A stretch of 64,000 nt of DNA from Nesterenkonia sp. LB17 (GCF_022565915.1 NZ_JAJOYX010000004.1:1-64000), one strand, 5' to 3'; shown: positions 42,971 through 51,918, counted from the stretch's first letter. The notes: generated by a model from the sequence alone, not told the origin. Translations and numbers: made by a program.

Positions 42971-43969
42971 CTACGGAGCCTCGGACTTTCGGGCCGCCAG
43001 CCAGTCCACCGCGCGATCGCGGTAGGCGAGGAAGCCCTTGTAGTCGGCCATGTCCTCAGGGAGCTCGGCGAGAACTGCCGCCAGCCTGTCCCGCCAGGGC
43101 TCCACCTCCGCGACCGCCTCCAGGGGGAGCAGGTAGGTGCGGATCAAGAACATGACACACCCGGATTCGGGGAGCCGCACCAGATGCTGAACCTCCACCC
43201 GCAGGTGCACCTCGGCGCCGAAGGTCGCGTCGTCGACGCTGAGCACCCTTCCTCTCTCAGGCCCCCAGTCGGGATACGTCTCGGTGGACAGATCCAGGCG
43301 CCGCCCTACGGAGAGCGACCAGTTGGTCCGGCGATAGGGGGCGTCCGGCTGCAGACGCATGAGGAACTTCTGGGCTCGGGCGATGACCCCGGTGTCGTGG
43401 ACCCGCGGCACCGGCCCGTGGATCTCGATGAAGCTCATCCCCAGGTCGAAGCCGAAGGACCAGTTCGACGCGAAGGAGACCAGTCCCGCATCCACGAAGA
43501 GCTGACCCTCGCGCTGGTCCAACAGGACGATGTCCTCCTGCACCTGGTCGCCGATGAATGCCAGCGGCTCCTGCGGCAGCGTGCTGGGGTCCCCGTAGAC
43601 GAACCGCTGTTCGATGCCCCTGCGCCGGTTGGTCCACAGGAACGTCCCGGCTTCACGGTCCAGACGCATCGTGTCCGGGTAGGCGAGGGTCAGCTCCTGC
43701 ATCAGGGTCAGCATGGCGTCCCACGCGGCGGGACGCATATGCGGCAGCACCTGCATCCGCGAGGGGTCGCTGCTGAGAATGGCCCTTCGCTCAGCGAGCT
43801 CGGCGGCGTATCCACTGTCGATGTGCACCACGGCGTCTCCCCATCGGCCTGCCGGCGTCTGCACCGACTGACGCGCTGGTTCCAGGTTGGTGGAGTATCG
43901 GTACGTGTCACCGGCAAAAGGGAAGGGAAAAGTGCGGACCAGATCCCTGGCGACCGTATCAGCGCTCAC
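42971..43969 (-). CDS. Heme-dependent oxidative N-demethylase family protein (DUF3445)
   Basis: 332 aa. DUF3445 proteins include the catalytic heme subunit of dimethylamine monooxygenase, which oxidises a secondary amine and releases formaldehyde. Recognisable blocks are PFPFAGDTYRYSTNL near the N-terminus, VLPHMRPAAWDAML, FIGDQVQEDIVLLD, LVSFASNWSFGFDLGMSFIEIHGPVP (residues about 163-188), RTNWSLS and RVEVQHLVRLPESGCVMFLIRTYL. The exact heme ligand cannot be named from sequence. Third gene of a coupled operon (ATGA overlap with the reductase gene), giving oxygenase, reductase and small subunit together. The true substrate could be another N-methyl amine. Confidence 0.8.
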   Translation of the reverse strand: MSADTVARDLVRTFPFPFAGDTYRYSTNLEPARQSVQTPAGRWGDAVVHIDSGYAAELAERRAILSSDPSRMQVLPHMRPAAWDAMLTLMQELTLAYPDTMRLDREAGTFLWTNRRRGIEQRFVYGDPSTLPQEPLAFIGDQVQEDIVLLDQREGQLFVDAGLVSFASNWSFGFDLGMSFIEIHGPVPRVHDTGVIARAQKFLMRLQPDAPYRRTNWSLSVGRRLDLSTETYPDWGPERGRVLSVDDATFGAEVHLRVEVQHLVRLPESGCVMFLIRTYLLPLEAVAEVEPWRDRLAAVLAELPEDMADYKGFLAYRDRAVDWLAARKSEAP

Positions 43970-44901
43970 AGCGGCACTTCGAGACGGTCAGATGCGGCTC
44001 GGGAGACGCAGCACATCAGCGAATCGTTGGCGGCCCGCTCCTCGTCCTCCAGGTATTGGTCGCGGTGCAGCGGGATCCCAGCGGTGACGTCGATCCGGCA
44101 TTCCCCGCAGAATCCCTGCCGACAGAGGTTCGGTACCGCGAGTCCCTGGTCTTCGAGCTCCTCCAAGAGGCTCCGACCCGGAGCCACCGTGATGACCTTC
44201 TGCGAGACGCTGAGGGCGACGTCGAAAGACTTCCCCGGGTCCAGCACGTCAGCACCGAAGCGTTCGGTGTGCACCCGCTCGAGCGGCCAGCCTCGTCGTG
44301 CTGCCACCTCGCGGACCGCGTCCATGAAGGTCGCCGGCCCGCAGCAATACAGATGGGTTCCGAGGGGCTGGCGCTGCAGGCACAGTTCAAGATCGGCGCG
44401 GAACTGGACGCGGTCGGTGAAGCTGCGCAGTGACCCAGGAGCGAGGTTGCGCAGCTCCTCCAGGTGGACCCCGTGACCGGGTCGATGCATGTAGCGGACC
44501 TCCACCGCGTGGCCCCAGCGGACGGCCGCCCGCAGATGCGAGAGGATCGGGGTGACTCCGATGCCCGCGGCGACCAGCAGGTGCTTGCTGGCCTTCTGCA
44601 TCGGGGGGAACAGCGAACGCGGCGGTCGGGCGAGGACCGTGTCTCCCGGGCGGCGCTCATGCAGCCACCTCGAGCCTCCCTCGGCAGACCCGGTGCGGAG
44701 CACCGAGATCGTGTAGGCGTCCGGCATCTGGGAGTCCCCGTGCAGGGAATAGGCGTTGACCGAGGGTCCACATTCAAGGATCAGGTGGCTGCCCGGGGTG
44801 AATGACGGAAGCCAGCCACGATCTGGACGCGCCAGCGTGAGCGTGCGCACCTCTGGGGAGGCGTCCACCACGTCGGTGACCTCCAGGGCAAAGGTGCTCA
44901 T
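43966..44901 (-). CDS. PDR/VanB-type ferredoxin reductase
   Basis: 311 aa. Passes electrons from NAD(P)H via flavin and a plant-type 2Fe-2S cluster to the partner oxygenase. N-terminal flavin domain (FTPGSHLILECGPSVNAYSLHGD), NAD domain (LLVAAGIGVTPILSHL, residues 108-123; LYCCGPATFMDAV), and a C-terminal ferredoxin domain with Cys260, Cys265, Cys268 (NLCRQGFCGEC) and Cys298. All four cluster ligands are present with CX4CX2CX29C spacing. Start and stop overlap both neighbours by 4 bp, so it is co-translated with the DUF3445 and DmmA-like genes. Confidence 0.92.
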   Translation of the reverse strand: MSTFALEVTDVVDASPEVRTLTLARPDRGWLPSFTPGSHLILECGPSVNAYSLHGDSQMPDAYTISVLRTGSAEGGSRWLHERRPGDTVLARPPRSLFPPMQKASKHLLVAAGIGVTPILSHLRAAVRWGHAVEVRYMHRPGHGVHLEELRNLAPGSLRSFTDRVQFRADLELCLQRQPLGTHLYCCGPATFMDAVREVAARRGWPLERVHTERFGADVLDPGKSFDVALSVSQKVITVAPGRSLLEELEDQGLAVPNLCRQGFCGECRIDVTAGIPLHRDQYLEDEERAANDSLMCCVSRAASDRLEVPL

Positions 44902-45443
44902 GCCGGCTCTCTCCTCGCCTCGAGCCGCTGTTCCGCGTCGTGCTTGGAGCCGAGGAGGCTGCCTCTCAGAGGCGAGAGATGATGATGGACGACCAGGGTC
45001 TCCGAGCAGCCATGACAGGCGATGAGCTGGGCCGGCCGCGCCGTGGTGAGCGTCGTCGCCGCACAGTGGGCGCAGCTGACTTCAATGCGATCCACGTCTG
45101 TGGTGCTCACGATGATCTCCGCTCCGAGCAGTCCTGCCTCCAACGCCAGGGAGCGGGCGCGCAGGACGTCCGCCAGCGGTCCCACGATCATCAACCTCCA
45201 CCCGACGACGGCGCGCTGAAGCTCCTCACCCATGATGAGCTGCTCCTGGGCGCTGTCTCCCGTTGCCAGCTCGACGATGCGGTGTTCTATGCCGAGGTCG
45301 GTGAGTTCGCTGCTCCACCCTGCGGCGAGCGACGACGACCCGTAGGTGAGGATCGTGCATGAGGCGGCTGCCGGGTCCACTGGCTGCGCGGCAGGCGCAC
45401 GCGCCCACGCGGGAATGCTCGTATGGTCCAGGACCGACGCCAT
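44898..45443 (-). CDS. DmmA-like dimethylamine monooxygenase subunit
   Basis: 181 aa. Resembles the small DmmA-like subunit that accompanies DUF3445 oxygenases and PDR reductases. A flavodoxin-like N-terminal part begins TILTYGSSSLAAGWSSEL and includes WRLMIVGPLADVLRARSLALEAGLL; the C-terminal part carries two Cys pairs, CAHC and CHGC, followed by HHHLSPLRGSLLG, a likely zinc ribbon or metal site. The start at 45443 is set by GGGAGG about 4 nt upstream; two earlier in-frame ATGs lack such support. First gene of the operon. Confidence 0.78.
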   Translation of the reverse strand: MASVLDHTSIPAWARAPAAQPVDPAAASCTILTYGSSSLAAGWSSELTDLGIEHRIVELATGDSAQEQLIMGEELQRAVVGWRLMIVGPLADVLRARSLALEAGLLGAEIIVSTTDVDRIEVSCAHCAATTLTTARPAQLIACHGCSETLVVHHHLSPLRGSLLGSKHDAEQRLEARREPA

Positions 45444-45541
45444 CTGTCCTCCCATGTGACAGAGAGTGAGTTCCGTAGCGGACACGATACCCTCCCCCGG
45501 TGGCCCTGCCGAGGCTGCGGACGCGGGAGGAGCGCTGGGGC

Positions 45542-46255
45542 TCAGACCACCTTCTCTGCGAGGAACTCCACCGCACGGTCCCAGGCGAGCTGCGCCTGCT
45601 CTGGATCGTAGGTGCCGGCGGCGTTGGTGTCGTTGTGGAACGCGTGGCCGGCGTCGTAGTAGAAGTAGGTGACCTCGGCGCCGGACTCGGCCCGGATCTG
45701 CTGCGCCTGCTCGCGGGCCCGCTCCACCGGGCAGCTGTCATCGTGTTCGGCGTAGTGGCCCTGCACCGCGGCGGTGACCCCGACGTAGCTCTTCGGCACG
45801 CCCTGGCCCACTCCGTAGAACGGCACCGCGGCGGAGACCCTGTCCCCCTGCTGGGCGGCCAGGGCGAGCACGAACCCGCCGCCCATGCAGAAGCCGATGG
45901 CGCCGACCGAGGCGGAGGTGACCGCATCCAGCCCCAACAGGTGATCGGTGGCGCCGGCGAGCAGTCTGGCGCCCTCCTCGGCGGGCAGCCTCGACATCAT
46001 CTCCCTGGCCTCGGCCCCGTCGTGGGTGATCGACCCGCCGTAGAGGTCCGGGGCCAGTGCGACGAAGCCTGAGGCCGCGAGCCGGTCGGTGACGTCCTTG
46101 ATGTGATCGGTGAGTCCCCACCACTCCTGGATCACGATCACCCCGGGCCCGGAGCCGCTCTCGGGCAGCGCCAGGTAGCCGTGCCCGGTCTGCTCACCGG
46201 CGCCGGTTCCGTTGAGGGAGAAGGTGGTGTTCTGGTGCGGGGTCGGTTCGCTCAT
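45542..46255 (-). CDS. Dienelactone hydrolase family protein
   Basis: 237 aa. Alpha/beta hydrolase opening dienelactone-type lactones or acting on related esters. Nucleophile Cys123 in GFCMGGGF, Glu44 in VIQEWWGL, and His in YYDAGHAFHND complete the Cys-His-Asp triad. The start at 46255 is preferred over the open frame from 46342: a TACAGT -10 lies 6 nt upstream and there is no Shine-Dalgarno. Monocistronic. Not linked to an aromatic pathway here, so the substrate is open. Confidence 0.9.
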   Translation of the reverse strand: MSEPTPHQNTTFSLNGTGAGEQTGHGYLALPESGSGPGVIVIQEWWGLTDHIKDVTDRLAASGFVALAPDLYGGSITHDGAEAREMMSRLPAEEGARLLAGATDHLLGLDAVTSASVGAIGFCMGGGFVLALAAQQGDRVSAAVPFYGVGQGVPKSYVGVTAAVQGHYAEHDDSCPVERAREQAQQIRAESGAEVTYFYYDAGHAFHNDTNAAGTYDPEQAQLAWDRAVEFLAEKVV

Positions 46256-46261
46256 GGTCTG

Positions 46262-46267
46262 ACTGTA
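46262..46267 (-). promoter_or_regulatory. -10 box of the dienelactone hydrolase gene
   Basis: TACAGT on the minus strand, 6 nt before the ATG at 46255; leaderless arrangement. Confidence 0.5.
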
Positions 46268-46293
46268 GCGAACCCGCAGAACCGACGAACGCA

Positions 46294-46334
46294 CAGAACC
46301 GCCGCCCGGCCCAGTGGGTCGAGCGGCGGTTCTG
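46294..46334 (-). terminator. Terminator after the UgpB-like binding-protein gene
   Basis: 12-bp outer stem CAGAACCGCCGC / GCGGCGGTTCTG plus a 6-bp inner stem across one mismatch; starts 20 nt after the stop codon at 46355. It ends the importer operon just before the dienelactone hydrolase promoter. Confidence 0.75.
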
Positions 46335-46354
46335 GTGTTCACATGCTGCGGTGT

Positions 46355-47674
46355 CTACTCCAGCTCGGAGGCCAGATCGCGCTCGTAGAGGTCTTCGAGG
46401 GAGGACTGCACGGACTCCATCTCCTCGGCCACGTCGACGTCGTTGGTGAGGATGCTCTGCAGGGTCTGCGAGAGCTCCAGGTCACCGCCGGGGAGGAAGA
46501 CCCGCGCGTTGTCCTGCGAGCGTGCGCGCTCCAGCTGCTCGACGGCGACCTGGAACTGCGGGGTCTCCTCGTAGACGGCCGACATGTCGGCGTCCTGCTG
46601 GACCGGCATGTACCCGGTGTTCTCCGAGAAGAATGCGGTGTTCTCGGTGTTGGTCATGAAGCCGATGAACATGGCCGCGGCCAGCTGCTCCTCGGGCTCG
46701 GAGTTCGCCGAGATCATCAGACCGGCACCGCCGGTGGGGGTCTCGCCCTCAGCCTCGGGGCCGCCGGGCAGGAACGCCACGCCGACCTCGAAGTCGGCGG
46801 TGTCCAGGATGCCGCCGAGCGAGCCGGTGGACTGCACGATCTGGCTGGTGGCGCCGGAGCCGAAGTCATCGGCCGGGTCACCGGAGGAGACCGAGGCCCA
46901 GTCGTCGGTGGCGTCCTGCGCGAACTCGAGCGCCTCGACCGTCTCGTCTGAAGAGACGGGGGCGAAGTCCCACTCATCGGACCAGCTGCCGCCGTAGCCC
47001 CAGATCAGGTTCTGCATCCACCAGGCGGGATACTCCTCCTGGGGTGGGAAGGAGAACGCGGAGTTCGCGGTCTCGGCCTCCACCAGCTGCTGGGAGACCT
47101 CGGCGACCTCTTCCCAGGTCTCGGGAGCAGATTCGATGCCGGCCTCTTCATAGTGATCGGCGTTGTAGTAGAAGAGCGGGGTGGAGCGGGCATACGGCAC
47201 GCCGTAGTGGGAGTCCTCATAGACGTAGTCCTCGTAGAGGGCCTCCACATAGCCGTCGGTGTCGACCTCGGCCGCCTCAAGGACCTCGTCGACTGCCAGC
47301 AGCGAGTCATTGAGGTAGTTGGGGAACCAGGTCGCGTCCGAGAGGACGACGACGTCGGGGGTCGCGCCGGTGCCCTGGGAGGTCTGGAACCCCTGGGAGG
47401 TCTCCTCGTAGGTGGCGCCGGAGTTCTCCAGGGTGACCGAGATGCCGGACTCCTCCTCGAAGGCGGCGATCAGCTCTTCCTCCTGATCCACCGACCCGCC
47501 GGGGTGGTTGGACCAGAAGACGATCTCCTCGGCCGGCTCGACCTCGGCCCAGTCGACGCCCTCGCCGGCCTCCTGCTCATCGCCGGAGGTGTCGGGGCCG
47601 CATGCGCTCAGCGCGAGTACGGCGATGCTCAGGGCTGCGACGCCCGTCGTCGTCCTGCTGTTCAGCTTTTTCAT
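46355..47674 (-). CDS. ABC transporter substrate-binding lipoprotein (UgpB-like)
   Basis: 439 aa. Extracellular receptor for a CUT1 importer. Signal peptide ends in lipobox LSAC with lipid-modified Cys25. The mature start EEIVFWSNHPGGSVDQEEELIAAFEEESGI and the block ATPDVVVLSDATWFPNYL resemble UgpB-type (glycerol-3-phosphate or glycerophosphodiester) binding proteins, with later YYNADHYEEAG and LPGGPEAEGETPTGGAGLMI. Extremely acidic. AAGGAG precedes the ATG. Last gene of the operon; specificity is inferred only from resemblance. Confidence 0.88.
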   Translation of the reverse strand: MKKLNSRTTTGVAALSIAVLALSACGPDTSGDEQEAGEGVDWAEVEPAEEIVFWSNHPGGSVDQEEELIAAFEEESGISVTLENSGATYEETSQGFQTSQGTGATPDVVVLSDATWFPNYLNDSLLAVDEVLEAAEVDTDGYVEALYEDYVYEDSHYGVPYARSTPLFYYNADHYEEAGIESAPETWEEVAEVSQQLVEAETANSAFSFPPQEEYPAWWMQNLIWGYGGSWSDEWDFAPVSSDETVEALEFAQDATDDWASVSSGDPADDFGSGATSQIVQSTGSLGGILDTADFEVGVAFLPGGPEAEGETPTGGAGLMISANSEPEEQLAAAMFIGFMTNTENTAFFSENTGYMPVQQDADMSAVYEETPQFQVAVEQLERARSQDNARVFLPGGDLELSQTLQSILTNDVDVAEEMESVQSSLEDLYERDLASELE

Positions 47675-47771
47675 CAGGTGCTCCTTGTGGTGCGGTGATT
47701 GATTCGGAGTCGTGACAGGGAGGTCTGGGTGGCGCCCGGTGGTCCGGCGGCGGAGAGCATCTCGGCTTGGG

Positions 47772-48731
47772 TCATTTCACGGAGCCCTGGGTCAGTCCGG
47801 CCACGATGTACTTCTGCAGCGCGGCGAAGATGATGAGCATCGGGGCGATCACGATGACCGCGCCGGCCATCAGGATCCCGTAGCTGCCGGCCTGGGTCTC
47901 GACCGACTGCAGCAGGTTCAGGCCCACCGGCAGGGTCATCTTCTCGGCGCTGCCGGTGATGACCAGCGGCCAGAGGAAGCTGTTCCACTCGTTGACCACG
48001 GTGACCAGACCGACGGTGGCGATGGCCGGGATGGACACCGGTGCCGCGATCTGGAAGAGCTTGCGGAAGTGTCCGGCGCCGTCGAGCTCGGCGGCCTCGA
48101 ACATCTCTTTGGGCAGGGCCATGAAGTGCTGGCGCAGCAGGAAGGTGCCGAAGGCGGTGCCCAGGCCCGGCAGAATGATGCCCCAGAGGGTGTCGCGGCC
48201 GCCGAGGCCGGTGATCGTCAGGTAGTTCGGCAGCATCGAGACCTCAGGGGGGACCATCAGAGCCACCAGGATGCCCAGGAAGATGAAGTTCCGGCCTGGG
48301 ACCTTGATGAAGACCAGCGCGTAGGCAGTGGTGACCGCCAGCAGCACCTTGATGCTGGAGCCCACCAGGGTCACGTAGATGCTGTTGCCGAACATCGTCA
48401 GCAGCGGCACTCGATCCACGACGTTGCCGAAGTTGTCCAGGGTGGGATCCTGCGGCAGCAGCGTGGGGTTGAGCGTGACGATCTCGGTCGGCGGCTTGAA
48501 GCTGGAGGAGACCATCCAGGCCAGCGGCAGCACGATCACGATCAGCGCCACGAAGATCGGAAGGTAGCCGGTGAAGATGGTGTCGGCGAGGTTCTGCCGG
48601 CTGAACGCGTCCAGCCAGCCGCCGCGGCGCATCTGTTTGCGCTCGGCCTTGGTCAGCTTCTGCTTCTTCTCCGGGGCGATGCCGCGGGGCTGCGCATCCT
48701 CTTTGGGGGGTCGCGATCGGGTCAGGCTCAT
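47772..48731 (-). CDS. CUT1 ABC transporter permease (UgpE/MalG-like)
   Basis: 319 aa. A long basic cytoplasmic N-terminus (about 50 residues) precedes six helices. EAA loop: LPKEMFEAAELDGAGHFRKLF, followed by PVSIPAIATVGLVTVVNEWNSFLWPL, and the C-terminal LQKYIVAGLTQGSVK is typical. Coupled to the upstream permease by a 4-bp overlap. No ATPase gene in the cluster. Confidence 0.92.
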   Translation of the reverse strand: MSLTRSRPPKEDAQPRGIAPEKKQKLTKAERKQMRRGGWLDAFSRQNLADTIFTGYLPIFVALIVIVLPLAWMVSSSFKPPTEIVTLNPTLLPQDPTLDNFGNVVDRVPLLTMFGNSIYVTLVGSSIKVLLAVTTAYALVFIKVPGRNFIFLGILVALMVPPEVSMLPNYLTITGLGGRDTLWGIILPGLGTAFGTFLLRQHFMALPKEMFEAAELDGAGHFRKLFQIAAPVSIPAIATVGLVTVVNEWNSFLWPLVITGSAEKMTLPVGLNLLQSVETQAGSYGILMAGAVIVIAPMLIIFAALQKYIVAGLTQGSVK

Positions 48732-49657
48732 GAGTAGTGCACCTTCCGCTCGACGAAGCGCAGCTGGACAGCGGTGATGAAGAACAGGGTGAAGAAGAGC
48801 ACCACGGCGATGGCCGCGGAGTAGCCGGCTCGCTGATAGGCGCCGAAGGACTGCAGGTAGATCTCAAAGATGATGGTGTTGGTGCCGTGACCGGTCGGGG
48901 TCATGGTGCGCAGGATGTCGAAGGCGTTGGTCATCGAGAAGAGGATGTTGGTGACCAGAAGGAAGAACACCGTGGGGGTCAGCAGCGGCAGCGTGACCGA
49001 GACGAAACGGCGGATCGGGCCGGCCCGGTCGATGGTCGCGGCCTCGATCAGGTCCTTCGGGATGGACTGCAGCCCGGCGAGGAATACCACCGCGCAGTAG
49101 CCGAGGTTCTTCCACACATAGACGATGATCACCATGAACAGCGACCAGTCCTCATTCAGGTACCACTCCGGGGAGCTGACGCCGAAGAACCCGAGGATGT
49201 GGGAGAGCCCGCCGCGGGTGGGATCGAAGATGAAGTTCCAGACCATCGCCACCCCGACCCCGGAGAGCACATAGGGGGAGAACACGGCGGTGCGGGCGGC
49301 GGTCTTGCCCGGGATCTTCTTGTTCAGCACCAGCGCGATCAGCAGGCCCAGGATCATCGAGCCCAGCACCGCGCCGGCGGTGAAGATGCCGGTGACCCGC
49401 CAGACCTCCAGGCCGGAGTCTGAGGTGAAGAAGGCCACGTAGTTCTCCAGCCCGATCTGGGTGGCGCTGGAGGAGCCCAGCCGCCAGTCCAGGGTGGAGT
49501 AGTACATGTTGGAGAACAGCGGGTAGTAGATGAACGCGAGGATCAGCAGGATGTTCGGACCCGCGAAGAGCAGGAACAGGGACCAGTTCTTCGACTGCCG
49601 TCGTCGGTGCGCGCGAGCGCGCGTCCGTTCCTGCTCAGTCTGCACAGCAGAGCTCAT
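48728..49657 (-). CDS. CUT1 ABC transporter permease (UgpA/MalF-like)
   Basis: 309 aa, six predicted helices. EAA loop reads IPKDLIEAATIDRAGPIRRFVSVTLP, with Arg in place of the usual Gly after the Asp (IDRAG rather than IDGAG). The first helix starts FLLFAGPNILLILAFIYYPL. First gene of the UgpA-UgpE-UgpB-like operon. GGAAGG precedes the ATG. The 242-bp upstream gap separates it from the divergent Mrp operon and holds both promoters; no clear operator seen. Confidence 0.92.
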   Translation of the reverse strand: MSSAVQTEQERTRARAHRRRQSKNWSLFLLFAGPNILLILAFIYYPLFSNMYYSTLDWRLGSSSATQIGLENYVAFFTSDSGLEVWRVTGIFTAGAVLGSMILGLLIALVLNKKIPGKTAARTAVFSPYVLSGVGVAMVWNFIFDPTRGGLSHILGFFGVSSPEWYLNEDWSLFMVIIVYVWKNLGYCAVVFLAGLQSIPKDLIEAATIDRAGPIRRFVSVTLPLLTPTVFFLLVTNILFSMTNAFDILRTMTPTGHGTNTIIFEIYLQSFGAYQRAGYSAAIAVVLFFTLFFITAVQLRFVERKVHYS

Positions 49658-49899
49658 CCAGCTTCCTTCCAGTATTTACTGACCTCATGTTAGCCACACC
49701 ACTGACGAGTTGGGTGACAGAGCGTGAACTCCACATGAACGGTCCCAGATTGAGAGACAGGTCACAGTGCCTCAGTGTATGTCCTGGCGGCGGGGTCAGA
49801 TCGTTAGGCTGGTGTGGGTCGGCTCGAGCAGCTGACGACTGGCGCGGACAGTGACACATCCCTGCCGAGTGACAGATTCCTGGTGAGTGAGGAGCGGCG

Positions 49900-50187
49900 A
49901 TGAGCGAAGCAGTGCTGCTGGGCGTCTTCGCAGTGCTGCTCGCCAATTACGTTTTCGCCCTGGCCGTGTTCGCCCGTCGCGGCCTGGCCGGTGACTGGCT
50001 GCTGGTGGTCCTGCTCACCGGCACCACCGGCGCCGCACTGGCGGCGGTGCTCGCCGCCCTGGCCGACGACGGCGCCCGGTACCTCGACGTGGCGCTGGTG
50101 CTCACCGGCACGGCGGCGGTCGCGGCGGCGGTGCGCGCCGGACTGCGCAGGCGCCCCCGGCGAACCGGCGCGCAAGGGCCCGCATGA
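49900..50187 (+). CDS. mrpF: Mrp antiporter subunit F
   Basis: 95 aa, three membrane helices. MrpF/MnhF family subunit of the multi-protein Na+(K+)/H+ antiporter used for alkaline pH and sodium tolerance. The SEAVLLGVFAVLLANYVFALAVFARRG start and the DVALVLTGTAAVAAAV segment fit the family. GAGGAG precedes the ATG. First gene of an eight-gene operon in the unusual order F-G-AB'-C-D-D-D-E; its stop overlaps mrpG by 4 bp. Confidence 0.82.
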   Translation: MSEAVLLGVFAVLLANYVFALAVFARRGLAGDWLLVVLLTGTTGAALAAVLAALADDGARYLDVALVLTGTAAVAAAVRAGLRRRPRRTGAQGPA

Positions 50188-50540
50188 GCGAACTCAGCCA
50201 GCTGGCGGCCCTGGCGCTGATCCTGGCCGGCACCTTCTTCTTCAGCGTGGGCACCTTGGGCCTGATCCGCTTCCCCGACCTGCGCAGCCGGCTGCATGCT
50301 CTGACCAAGGCGGACAATCTGGGCCTCGGGCTGGTCCTCACCGGCGTCGCGCTGCTGCTGGGGAGCTGGACCAGCGCCGCGGTGCTGGTCCTGACCTGGG
50401 TGTTGGCGCTGGCGGCGGCGTCGATCTCGGCCCATGTGCTCGGCGGCATCGACGCCGCCGAGCAGTTCCAGCAGCACCGGGGCGGCTCGGCGACGCAGGC
50501 GACTCCACCGACGCCGGACACCCCGGAGCGCCAGTCATGA
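50184..50540 (+). CDS. mrpG: Mrp antiporter subunit G
   Basis: 118 aa. Three helices with the family motif FFFSVGTLGLIRFPDLRSRLHALTKADNLG (residues about 18-47), diagnostic for MrpG/MnhG. C-terminal tail is polar and disordered. Coupled to the neighbours by 4-bp overlaps. Confidence 0.92.
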   Translation: MSELSQLAALALILAGTFFFSVGTLGLIRFPDLRSRLHALTKADNLGLGLVLTGVALLLGSWTSAAVLVLTWVLALAAASISAHVLGGIDAAEQFQQHRGGSATQATPPTPDTPERQS

Positions 50541-51481
50541 CCGGTGGAGTCCCGGCCGCAGACCTGGTGCTCGGTGCTGGGCTGCTCGCCTCGGTGCTGT
50601 GCACCGTTCTTCCGAGCTCCCGGTTCGCCCAGTCCATGGGCCTGCTCGGCCTGGGCGTGCTGACCACGCTGGCCTGGCTGCGGCTGGGCAGCGTGGATGT
50701 GGCTCTGGCCGAGGCGGGCATCGGCGGCGGGATCCTCGCAGCACTGCTGGTCTGGGTCTCGGTCAGCTCCCCCGCCCAACCCTCCCCCGATGCCGCGACC
50801 GCGCCGCGGTGGACCTGGCTGCGACCTGTGGTGGGCACGCTCAGCGCCATCACCCTGACCGTCGTCGCCGCGGCCGTCTGGCTCCGCGCCGAGCAGTCGC
50901 TGCCCGCCTGGGACGCGGCCCTCACCGCGAATATGGGGCTGACCGGTGTGGAGCATGAGATCACCGGCGTGCTGCTGGTCTTCCGCTTCTACGACACCCT
51001 GCTGGAATCTGCGGTGCTGATGCTCACGGCCGTCGCCGTGCTCGCGCTGGGTCACGGTGACGTCGGGCCTCGGGCCGGACTCAGCGCCGCGCTGAGCCCG
51101 GCGCCGCCGATCCCGGCGAGCCTGCACTGGCTGATCCGGGTGTTCGCCCCGGTGCTGTTCCTGGCCGGACTGTGGCTGCTCTTCGCCGGCAGCACCGACT
51201 CAGGGGGTGCCTTCCAGTCCGGGGCCGTGCTCTGCGCGGTGCTGATCCTGCTGCACAGCGCCCACGTGCCGTTGGGGAAGCTCACCGTGAGCTGGCTGCG
51301 CCCAGTGCTGGTGGCCGGCGTCGTCGTCTTCATCCTGGCCGCCCTGGCACACCTGAACGCGCCCTTCTCCTTCCCGGTGCTGCTCACCATCGAGATCCTG
51401 CTGACGCTGGGGATCGCGGCCGGGCTCTACGCGATCTATCTGTGCCTGGACAACCCCGCGCGGCGCGAGGTCACCACATGA
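50537..51481 (+). CDS. mrpB: Mrp subunit: DUF4040 (MrpA C-terminal part) fused to MrpB
   Basis: 314 aa. The first ~85 residues carry a DUF4040-like segment (RLGSVDVALAEAGIGGGILAALLVWV), which in canonical MrpA follows the NuoL-like domain. The second half (ASLHWLIRVFAPVLFLAGLWLLFAGSTDSGGAFQSGAVLCAVLILL) is the MrpB domain. So the MrpA tail and MrpB form one separate gene, detached from an NuoL-like partner. Start at 50537 (ATGA overlap); the longer open frame from 49991 is shadow of mrpF and mrpG. Confidence 0.85.
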   Translation: MTGGVPAADLVLGAGLLASVLCTVLPSSRFAQSMGLLGLGVLTTLAWLRLGSVDVALAEAGIGGGILAALLVWVSVSSPAQPSPDAATAPRWTWLRPVVGTLSAITLTVVAAAVWLRAEQSLPAWDAALTANMGLTGVEHEITGVLLVFRFYDTLLESAVLMLTAVAVLALGHGDVGPRAGLSAALSPAPPIPASLHWLIRVFAPVLFLAGLWLLFAGSTDSGGAFQSGAVLCAVLILLHSAHVPLGKLTVSWLRPVLVAGVVVFILAALAHLNAPFSFPVLLTIEILLTLGIAAGLYAIYLCLDNPARREVTT

Positions 51482-51918
51482 TGCCCTTGTCTGTGGCCCT
51501 CGGTCTGGCTGGCGTGGGCGCGATCGACCTCTCCCAGGTGCAGTGGTACCTGCTTCTCGGCACGGCGATCGCGGTGATCGGGATGGTGCGGATGCTGCTC
51601 ACCCGGGACCTGGTCGCCCGGCTGATCGCGCTGAACGTCACCGGGATCGGCTCGCTGATGCTCATCCTCGCCCTGGCGGCCCGCACGGCGGAATCCGGTG
51701 ATGCGGCCGGCGCGGGGGACGGGACCGATCCGGTGCTCTCGGCACTGGTGATCACCGGCCTGGTCATCACGGTGGCCTTCACCGGACTCGGCGCGGTGCT
51801 GATCCGCCGGATCGAAGGTGTCCAGGACGTCGAAGGCCCCGAGGACACCAAAGACTCCGGAGACGCCGGAGACTCTGGACACTTCAACGGCTCCAAGGAC
51901 GCGGAGGCCGAGGAGTGA
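51478..51918 (+). CDS. mrpC: Mrp antiporter subunit C
   Basis: 146 aa, NuoK-like with three helices: YLLLGTAIAVIGMVRMLLTRDLVARLIALNVTGIGSLMLILAL, and PVLSALVITGLVITVAFTGLGAVLIRRI typical of MrpC. The C-terminal ~30 residues are an acidic tail rich in Asp, Glu, Gly and Ser. The ATG at 51478 overlaps the previous stop; a second ATG follows at 51481. Confidence 0.9.
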   Translation: MMPLSVALGLAGVGAIDLSQVQWYLLLGTAIAVIGMVRMLLTRDLVARLIALNVTGIGSLMLILALAARTAESGDAAGAGDGTDPVLSALVITGLVITVAFTGLGAVLIRRIEGVQDVEGPEDTKDSGDAGDSGHFNGSKDAEAEE

